The translations under genes were made by a program, and so were the position numbers. A stretch of 64,000 nt of DNA, taken from NCBI RefSeq assembly GCF_004114795.1, contig NZ_CP035311.1:744001-808000 (forward strand), read 5' to 3'. The DNA is from Janthinobacterium sp. 17J80-10. Lineage in GTDB: Bacteria > Pseudomonadota > Gammaproteobacteria > Burkholderiales > Burkholderiaceae_D. Below, piece after piece: positions 54,752 to 61,230 of the stretch. The notes below the pieces were generated by a model. The model was not told the origin of the DNA and did not search any database. It worked only from the letters and a program-made list of their open reading frames with translations. Each line of letters begins with the position of its first letter. Position 1 is the first letter of the stretch.

Positions 54752-55201
54752 TTATTTGCCGTCGTAATGTTTGTAAACCGATTTCTGCCCTTTGCCCTGA
54801 ACCAGGTATACGTCGTAGGGATCCTTGCGCGGCCCCTCCATGCCAGGCGAGCCCATCGGCATCGACGGCACCGCCAGGCCGACTGCCTTCGGTTTTTCCG
54901 CCAGCAGGCGCTTGATGTCGGCTGCAGGAACATGGCCTTCGATGGCGTAACCCGCCACTTTCGCGCTATGGCAGGAAGCGAGTTCCTGCGGAATGCCGAA
55001 TTTCTCGCGATAGTCGGATGGGCTTTCGACGTTCTTCACCTTCACCTCGAAGCCATTTTCCTGCATGTGCTCGACCCAGCCTGTGCAGCAGCCGCAGTAG
55101 GCGCTTTTGTACACTTCGACCACCGGCCCTGCGGCGCTGGCCAGCAAGGGCAGCGCAAGTGCGCCGGCCAGAATGGTTTGCGAAAAAATGCGATGTTTCA
55201 T
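54752..55201 (-). CDS. DUF411 putative metal-binding protein
   Basis: 149 residues. Signal peptide ends ASA near residue 23. A CxCC motif (YCGCC) near residue 36 plus CHSAKVAGYAIEGHVPAADI gives Cys/His ligand sets; C-terminal VPSMPMGSPGMEGPRKD is Met-rich. DUF411 proteins cluster with copper resistance genes; biochemical function is not known. Confidence 0.82.
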   Translation of the reverse strand: MKHRIFSQTILAGALALPLLASAAGPVVEVYKSAYCGCCTGWVEHMQENGFEVKVKNVESPSDYREKFGIPQELASCHSAKVAGYAIEGHVPAADIKRLLAEKPKAVGLAVPSMPMGSPGMEGPRKDPYDVYLVQGKGQKSVYKHYDGK

Positions 55202-55203
55202 AT

Positions 55204-55725
55204 TTATCCTTTCGTGACTGTGATTTTCCCGACCATGCCGGCTTCAAAATGACCCGGTATCAGGCAGGCGTAATAAAACTCCCCGGCTTCGGTGAATTGC
55301 CAGACCATTTCCCCTTTTTTGCCGGCGGCGACATGGGTCATGAACGCCTCATCGTGCTCCATGCCCGGGTGCTGTTTCATCATCTCGTGATGCGACTGCA
55401 ATTCGTCCATGGTGCCGATGACCATTTCATGCAAGACCTTGCCCTTGTTCCTGACGACGAAGCGTATCGTCTCGCCTTGCCTGACCTTGATGTCGCCGGG
55501 GACGAAGCGCATCTTGTCGTTCATGGCGATGGTGATGGTGCGGTCCGCCTTTTTCGGGTCGCCCTGTTTGCCAAAAGCGTGCTTTTCGTTTGAGATTGGC
55601 TCCGCCGCATCGTGGTTGGCATCCGATGCACCGGCGCCGGCCCATGCCGCGGGCGCTGCCGCTGCAATCGCGACTGAAAGAATCATCGCTTGCAGTCCAG
55701 CTTGAATTTTTGGGTGTGTTTTCAT
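55204..55725 (-). CDS. Cupredoxin-family copper protein
   Basis: 173 residues from ATG 55725, six bases after AGGA. Signal peptide, then a cupredoxin domain whose type 1 copper ligands are His in VLHEMVIG, and Cys, His, Met in ACLIPGHFEAGM. A His/Met-containing stretch (MDELQSHHEMMKQHPGMEH) sits between strands and may bind extra copper. Periplasmic electron-transfer or copper-storage role. Confidence 0.88.
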   Translation of the reverse strand: MKTHPKIQAGLQAMILSVAIAAAAPAAWAGAGASDANHDAAEPISNEKHAFGKQGDPKKADRTITIAMNDKMRFVPGDIKVRQGETIRFVVRNKGKVLHEMVIGTMDELQSHHEMMKQHPGMEHDEAFMTHVAAGKKGEMVWQFTEAGEFYYACLIPGHFEAGMVGKITVTKG

Positions 55726-55746
55726 TTGCATTCCTGGAGTCGTTGG

Positions 55747-57144
55747 TTAGCGGTGTCCGTCATGGCCGGAGGGTTTGCGCACTTTCATCTCGACATTTGC
55801 CGGTTTGTTTGTCGGTTCCATGAGTTTTCCTCCGGGCGAGTTGTTGCGTGCCGGGGCTGGCGTTTCACCCTTCCATTCATAGGCGACCTTGCCGGCCGGG
55901 TGCTTGTACCAACCCGGGTCCGTGTAGTCGCCACGTTTCTGATCTCGGCGCACTTTCATTACCGTGAACATGCCACCCATCTCGACGCTGCCGAAGGGCC
56001 CCTGGCCGGTCATCATCGGCAGGGTATTGTCGGGAATCGGCATTTCCATCTGGCCCATGTCGCCCATGCCGCGCTCGCCCATGACCATGTAGTCGGGAAC
56101 GAGTTTATTGATTTTCTCGACAATGCCGCGATGGTCCACGCCAATCATGGTCGGCACATTGTGACCCATCGGATTCATGGTGTGGTGCGACTTGTGACAG
56201 TGGAAAGCCCAGTCGCCCAGGTCGGTCGCCTCGAACTCCACCGCACGCATTTGGCCCACCGCCACATCGGTGGTGACTTCGGGCCAGCGCGAGGCGGGAT
56301 TGGTCCAGCCGCCATCCGTCCCGGTCACCTCGAACTCGTGCCCATGCAAGTGGATGGGATGGTTGGTCATGGTCAGGTTGCCGATGCGGATGCGCACGCG
56401 GTCACCTTGCCGCACTACCATCGGGTCGATGCCCGGGAAGACGCGGCTGTTGAAGCCGAACAGGTTGAACTCAAGCATGGTGTTGATTTTGGGCGTGTAG
56501 GCGCCGGGCTCGATATCAAAATTATTCAGCAGGAAGACGAAGTCGCGATCCACCTTCATGAAGTCGGGGTTCTTCGGGTGCGTGACCCAGAAACCCATCA
56601 TGCCCATCGCCATCTGGACCATTTCGTCGCCATGCGGGTGGTACATGAAAGTGCCGGGGCGTTTGGCCACGAATTCATACACGAAGGTCTTGCCGGACGG
56701 GATGGCGGGCTGGGTCAGCCCGGTGATGCCGTCCATGCCATTGGGCAGGCGCTGGCCATGCCAATGCACGCTGGTATGTTCCGGTAAGCGGTTGGTCACG
56801 AAGATGCGCACGCGGTCGCCTTCGACCACTTCGATAGTGGGGCCGGGCGACTGGCCGTTGTAGCCCCACAGGTTGGCTTTCATGCCGGGGGCGATTTCGC
56901 GCACTACGGGTTCGGCCACCAGGTGAAATTCCTTGACGCCGTTGTTCATGCGCCAGGGCAGCGACCAGCCATTGAGGGTCACGACCGGGTTGTAGGGCCG
57001 GCCATTGGGCGGCACCAGCGGTGGTTGCGTGGCGGCCTTGTCCATCGTCGCCGCCTCGGGCAACGAAGCCGCGCCGACCCGGCTGACGATCCCTGCGCCG
57101 ACCATGGCCGCGGCGCCGGTAAAAAAATCTCTGCGTGAAACCAT
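55747..57144 (-). CDS. Multicopper oxidase, CopA/CueO-like
   Basis: 465 residues. Twin-arginine signal (SRRDFFTGAAAM) directs folded export. Copper ligands: HWHGQRLPNG (near residue 125), YHPHGDEM, HPIHLHGHEFEV and the type 1 site HCHKSHHTMNPM. Length and Met-rich segment VMGERGMGDMGQMEMP are consistent with cuprous oxidases that protect the periplasm. Follows the TolC gene in the operon. Confidence 0.93.
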   Translation of the reverse strand: MVSRRDFFTGAAAMVGAGIVSRVGAASLPEAATMDKAATQPPLVPPNGRPYNPVVTLNGWSLPWRMNNGVKEFHLVAEPVVREIAPGMKANLWGYNGQSPGPTIEVVEGDRVRIFVTNRLPEHTSVHWHGQRLPNGMDGITGLTQPAIPSGKTFVYEFVAKRPGTFMYHPHGDEMVQMAMGMMGFWVTHPKNPDFMKVDRDFVFLLNNFDIEPGAYTPKINTMLEFNLFGFNSRVFPGIDPMVVRQGDRVRIRIGNLTMTNHPIHLHGHEFEVTGTDGGWTNPASRWPEVTTDVAVGQMRAVEFEATDLGDWAFHCHKSHHTMNPMGHNVPTMIGVDHRGIVEKINKLVPDYMVMGERGMGDMGQMEMPIPDNTLPMMTGQGPFGSVEMGGMFTVMKVRRDQKRGDYTDPGWYKHPAGKVAYEWKGETPAPARNNSPGGKLMEPTNKPANVEMKVRKPSGHDGHR

Positions 57145-57156
57145 GACTGTTCCTTT

Positions 57157-58587
57157 TTAGTGTCCTGGTGCAGCTTCGGCGGATGCCGGCGTGCGCATAG
57201 TGGTGGCGCTGCCGCCGCCACTGCCATTGATGGCCGCCTGCAAATCGGTTTCAGCCAGCCAGTAGTCGCGCTGCGCCTCGATGGCGGCATTGACGCTGCC
57301 AATCTGGGTGCGCGCATCGGCCAGCAATTCGAAGACGCTGGCCAGCATGCCGTTGTAACGCAGGAGCACTTCGTCGGAAATCTTCTTGCGCAGGGGGACG
57401 ACTTCGTCGCGGTAGTGGCGCGCCACGTCATACGTCGTGCGATAGGCGGAGTAGGCTTCGCGCACTTCCGAACGGGCGCGAATCGCAATGTCCGCGGTGC
57501 GATAGACGGATTGCATGTAGATGGCTTCGGCCTTCGCGACTTTCGCGCCGCTCCAGTCGAAAATCGGCAGCTGCAGCTCGATTTCATAACCGTTGCCGCG
57601 CGGCGCCCCGGTTTCGCTCTTGTTGGCATAACCGACATCCAGCACATTGATGAACCTGCTGGCTTTGGTCAGCCCAAGCGCCTTGGCCGTCGATTCAGCG
57701 CCGCGCTTGGCCATTTGAATGTCGAGCCGTTGCTGCATCGCTTGCGATTCGGCATCGTTGATCGTGTCAGGCGCCTTGGGTAAAGCCGGCAGGCGCTCCG
57801 GCAGCTGGAATGCGGTCTTGTCGCCCCATACGCCCATTAGCCGGGACAGCCGCTCCCGCGCTGCCGTGGCGTTGTGCCGCGCACGCGCAACCTGGGCAGT
57901 GGCATCGGCATGGAAAGCCTGCTCGCGCGCCTGGTCCAGCTTGCTGAAGTTGCCAACCTGGGCCATGCGCCTTGCCAGCTCGGCGGCGGCTTCGGCGGCG
58001 CTGCCAACTTGTTCCATGTATTGCGCTGTCTGCTGCGCTGCGACCGCATGGAAGTAGGCCTTGCGGGTATCCGCTGCCAGTTGCACGGCTTGCGCTGCCG
58101 TCTGCAGCCTGGCTTGTTCGAAACGGCGCTGTTCGATGCCGCTGCGAATCGGGATGGTCAGCAAGCCGACCAGGTCGAACATGATGCTGCGGTCGATTTC
58201 GACATCGCTGCCGGTGCGCATTCTGCCGAAGGAAAAGCTCGGGTTGCGCATCCATCCGGCGCTGATGCGGTCGGCTTCTGCGATGCCCAGTTCGGCGAAC
58301 GAAGCTTGCAGCCCCTGGTTGTTCAGCAATGCCACCTGCACCGCCGTATCGGGGGTCAATGGTTTGCCGAGCAGTTGGTTGACGCTCTTGTCCACGGATT
58401 CGGTATTGCCGCCGGGTTTCGTTAGCTGTACTGCCTGGCCGGTACGCTCCCTGGTGAGCGCGGTGACAGCATTCATGCCGCCATCGTCGGAAATGGTTGC
58501 GCATCCTGCCAGTACGAGTGCGGCTGCGCCCAGAACGACGGGCCTCAGGATTGGCTTGTATTTTTGGAAATCCATTGCGCTATCCAT
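57157..58587 (-). CDS. TolC-family outer-membrane lipoprotein
   Basis: 476 residues. Lipobox LAGC (Cys29). Two OEP repeats with the usual coiled-coil helices (for example AARERLSRLMGVWGD and VREAYSAYRTTYDVARHYRDE). CusC/NodT-like outer-membrane channel. In a typical Cus system it would pair with CusA and CusB, which are not in the window; it may borrow another pump. Confidence 0.88.
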   Translation of the reverse strand: MDSAMDFQKYKPILRPVVLGAAALVLAGCATISDDGGMNAVTALTRERTGQAVQLTKPGGNTESVDKSVNQLLGKPLTPDTAVQVALLNNQGLQASFAELGIAEADRISAGWMRNPSFSFGRMRTGSDVEIDRSIMFDLVGLLTIPIRSGIEQRRFEQARLQTAAQAVQLAADTRKAYFHAVAAQQTAQYMEQVGSAAEAAAELARRMAQVGNFSKLDQAREQAFHADATAQVARARHNATAARERLSRLMGVWGDKTAFQLPERLPALPKAPDTINDAESQAMQQRLDIQMAKRGAESTAKALGLTKASRFINVLDVGYANKSETGAPRGNGYEIELQLPIFDWSGAKVAKAEAIYMQSVYRTADIAIRARSEVREAYSAYRTTYDVARHYRDEVVPLRKKISDEVLLRYNGMLASVFELLADARTQIGSVNAAIEAQRDYWLAETDLQAAINGSGGGSATTMRTPASAEAAPGH

Positions 58588-58592
58588 TTGTT

Positions 58593-58910
58593 CTAATGAC
58601 GGTGTCCCTGGTGCATCGGTGCCGTTTTGGCAGGTGCCGACGTTGCCGGCGCAACGTCGGCATCGCCCCTGGCATGGCCGCCATGGCCGCCCAGCCTGCC
58701 GACCTCATCGTTGGCGGCACGCCAGGTTGTATCTGGTGCGGGCTGCTCGTCGGCCATGCTCCGGTAGTTGTTAAATGCCGGGTTGTAGGCGGGTGCCGGA
58801 ACGGGCGCGTTCGCATTCCGTGGATTTGGCTGCGGAGGGACCTGCTGTGCAGCAGCGGCGAACGGCAGGGACGCCAGTGCACCAGCGGCTAACCATTGCT
58901 TTAATGTCAT
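58593..58910 (-). CDS. Small exported protein of the copper operon, unknown
   Basis: 105 residues from ATG 58910 (MTLKQWLAAGALASLPFAAAA), with GAGAG upstream; the rest of the longer frame has no support. Signal peptide, then Pro/Asn/Ala-rich, with Gly/His clusters (GGHGGHARGD and MHQGHRH) at the end that may bind metal. No known family recognised. Confidence 0.6.
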   Translation of the reverse strand: MTLKQWLAAGALASLPFAAAAQQVPPQPNPRNANAPVPAPAYNPAFNNYRSMADEQPAPDTTWRAANDEVGRLGGHGGHARGDADVAPATSAPAKTAPMHQGHRH

Positions 58911-59017
58911 TTTTCTCTCGAAATCGATGGAGCGGACGTGCGGGGGCACGTGACTTGCGCGGGAGTTCAGGAAGCGAACGGACGAAGAATGACCGTCGCG
59001 CCTTGCTGCCGCGTCGA

Positions 59018-59449
59018 TTAAGCGAGAGTGGGTTTGGGAGGTCGTTCGAGGCCGCTCGGGGCCGACCCGACGACCAGTGCTGCAGGCGAGACAGTCACCA
59101 TCTCGGAGCCGTTGAAGGTAGGCGTCAAGCTTAAAGCGGAAGGGGGGGCGGCAGCGCCGATGCAACTGGCTGTGCACGCACTGCAGCTTTTGTGCTGGTG
59201 CGCTCCAGTGGATGCATTGTCTGCATCGCCAGTATCTGCTCCTGCACTGGTTACCGTCGCAGCATCATGATGGTGACTGTGGGAAGCATCGCTGCCACCA
59301 TGCTGGTGATGTGCATCGTCCAACTGGGCAACTTGCATTGCCTTTTGATGAATCGGGCCACAAGACACGCTCGCAGCAGCGGCAACCGCATGAAGCGGCA
59401 GCACGGCTATCAACAGCCATAGCAAAAATGTCCTGTAAAAATAATTCAT
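59018..59449 (-). CDS. CopL-like His/Cys-rich exported protein (DUF2946-like)
   Basis: 143 residues, first gene of the copper operon. Hydrophobic N-terminus (FLLWLLIAVLPLHAVAAAAS) acts as a signal or anchor. A His-rich region (HHQHGGSDASHSHHHD) and SCSACTASC give putative copper ligands. Resembles CopL/DUF2946 proteins found before copAB in Xanthomonas and other proteobacteria; the assignment is tentative. The start is 58 bases from the predicted transcription start. Confidence 0.65.
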   Translation of the reverse strand: MNYFYRTFLLWLLIAVLPLHAVAAAASVSCGPIHQKAMQVAQLDDAHHQHGGSDASHSHHHDAATVTSAGADTGDADNASTGAHQHKSCSACTASCIGAAAPPSALSLTPTFNGSEMVTVSPAALVVGSAPSGLERPPKPTLA

Positions 59450-59514
59450 TGAATAATCAGTATAGCATTTGATTCAGTGCCGCTAAAATTGACGTCGCAA
59501 GTCATCGTGTGATC

Positions 59515-59545
59515 AATATAAGGCTTCCCATGGGGAGAAGGTCAA
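59515..59545 (-). promoter_or_regulatory. MerR/CueR-type copper promoter
   Basis: Minus strand: -35 TTGACC (59545-59540), 19-base spacer, -10 TATATT (59520-59515). The 19-base spacer is the hallmark of MerR-family promoters, and the spacer holds the dyad ACCTTC...GAAG like the E. coli copA operator. Predicted start near 59508 for the copper operon. No cueR gene is in the window. Confidence 0.8.
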
Positions 59546-59650
59546 GTGCTGTTGTTAAATGACGTGAGCGGCTACTTGCCTGAACCAACATCGGTAATGG
59601 TAAGTACGCACCTACGCTTTGTATTAAAGGAATTTTGAGGAAAAATTTTC

Positions 59651-60154
59651 ATGCCCAAAAAACTATTCATTTGCTCCCTGATACTTGCCGGATTGTCAGC
59701 CGGCGCCTTCCAGCCCGCTTACGCGCAGCAATCCAGCGCGCCTAACTTGCAAAAGGGACTCGGCAGCCTGTTTTCCAGCCCGAAGGAAGAAGACTTGCTG
59801 GAGCCGGACAAGGCTTTCACGATCAAGACCAGTTTCAAGGGGCCGGCGACGCTGGTGGCGGTGCTGACCCCGGCCAATGGCTATTACATGTACAAGGACA
59901 AGATCCGTTTCACCTTGAAGGATGCGCCTGGCGTCGTCATCAAGTCGGTCAAGCTGCCTCCCGGCGAGGTCAAGAATGACCCGACCTTCGGCAGGACCGA
60001 AACCTACAAGCAGCCTGTGCAGGCCGAAATTACCCTGGAACGCGCCCCCAGCGCGAAAAATTTCACCCTGGTGGCCGGTTACCAGGGCTGCCATGAAAAG
60101 CTTGGCGTCTGCTATCCGCCGATCGAGAAAACGCTCAAGTTGCACCTGCCCTAG
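59651..60154 (+). CDS. Stand-alone DsbD N-terminal (alpha) domain protein
   Basis: 167 residues. Signal peptide ends AYA near residue 25. The rest is a DsbD-alpha immunoglobulin-like domain with the redox cysteine pair in YQGCHEKLGVCYPP (Cys147, Cys154), corresponding to Cys103/Cys109 of E. coli DsbD. The transmembrane and thioredoxin domains of full DsbD are absent. It may accept electrons from a DsbD-like protein elsewhere, or act on copper-operon thiols. Divergent from the copper operon. Confidence 0.88.
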   Translation: MPKKLFICSLILAGLSAGAFQPAYAQQSSAPNLQKGLGSLFSSPKEEDLLEPDKAFTIKTSFKGPATLVAVLTPANGYYMYKDKIRFTLKDAPGVVIKSVKLPPGEVKNDPTFGRTETYKQPVQAEITLERAPSAKNFTLVAGYQGCHEKLGVCYPPIEKTLKLHLP

Positions 60155-60224
60155 TCATCCCGGCAACGGATGAGTGTTCAAGTTACAATCCCGCTCATCC
60201 AGGCAAGCGAAAAAGGTCGAAGCA

Positions 60225-61184
60225 ATGAGCGACAGCCATCACCACCACGGCCATAGTCACGGCCACAGCCACGGCAGCGCCGGCAATCTCAAGGTCGCAT
60301 TCGCGCTCAATCTCGCCTTTACCGTCATCGAGGTCATCGGCGGGATCCTGACCAATAGCGTCGCCATCCTGAGCGATGCCGTGCATGACCTGGGCGATTC
60401 GATGTCGCTCGGGTTGGCCTGGTATTTCCAGCGCCTGTCGCAACGCGGCAGGACATCGCAGGATACCTATGGCTATCGCCGCTATGCCTTGCTGGGCGGA
60501 TTGATCACCGGGCTGGTGCTGGTGCTTGGCCTGGGCTTCGTGCTGTGGAATGCAGTGCAACGCCTGCTGGCGCCAGAGCCGGTGAATGCCCCGGGCATGA
60601 TCTTGCTGGCAATTATTGGCGTCGTCTTCAATGGTGCAGCGGTGTTGCGCGTTAAAAGCGGCTCGTCCCTGACGGAGAAAGTGGTGACCTGGCATCTGAT
60701 CGAGGATGTGCTCGGCTGGGTCGCCGTGCTGGTGGGCGCCGTCATCATGACGTTCTGGAATGTGCCCGTCATCGATCCGTTATTGTCGATAGGAATTTCG
60801 GTATTCATCATCTGGAATGTGGTGCGCAACCTGCGCCAGGTATTCGAAGTGATCATCCAGAAAGTGCCGGCATCGTTCGATGTCGAAGCGTTTGAGCGCG
60901 AAGTGCTCCGCCATCCCAAGGTCATTTCCATGCACGATACCCATAGCTGGTCGGTGGATGGCGAAATCCATGTGCTGACCACCCACCTGGTCATGCAGAC
61001 TGACGCCAGCCGCGATGAAATGATTGATGCCAAGAGCCACGTGCGCACGTTGCTCGATGAAGATACGTTTGAACATGTCACCGTGGATGTGGAACTGGAA
61101 GGCGAGCTGTGCGTGATCGGTTCAGGCGGCAAGCAGCATGCCCCCTGCAGCCATGATGATGACGAACACCACCACCGTCACTGA
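60225..61184 (+). CDS. Cation diffusion facilitator (zinc/cadmium-type exporter)
   Basis: 319 residues from ATG 60225 (MSDSHHHHGHSHG). N-terminal His cluster, six membrane helices, HxxxD zinc sites in TM2 (SDAVHDLGD) and TM5 (HLIEDVLG), and C-terminal cytoplasmic domain with KVPASFDVEAFE and DTHSWSVDGEI; tail HDDDEHHHRH. HD-HD composition fits Zn/Cd exporters of the ZitB/CzcD type. Metal specificity is by analogy. Confidence 0.9.
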   Translation: MSDSHHHHGHSHGHSHGSAGNLKVAFALNLAFTVIEVIGGILTNSVAILSDAVHDLGDSMSLGLAWYFQRLSQRGRTSQDTYGYRRYALLGGLITGLVLVLGLGFVLWNAVQRLLAPEPVNAPGMILLAIIGVVFNGAAVLRVKSGSSLTEKVVTWHLIEDVLGWVAVLVGAVIMTFWNVPVIDPLLSIGISVFIIWNVVRNLRQVFEVIIQKVPASFDVEAFEREVLRHPKVISMHDTHSWSVDGEIHVLTTHLVMQTDASRDEMIDAKSHVRTLLDEDTFEHVTVDVELEGELCVIGSGGKQHAPCSHDDDEHHHRH

Positions 61185-61230
61185 CAGACTTTGGCGAATT
61201 GTCTGAATGCCCCCGTGGCGAAGAAGCGAT

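Noticed and set aside
60174-60224. Earlier start for the CDF gene at 60174
   Set aside because: The added residues precede the family's His-rich opening; ATG 60225 is the usual start.
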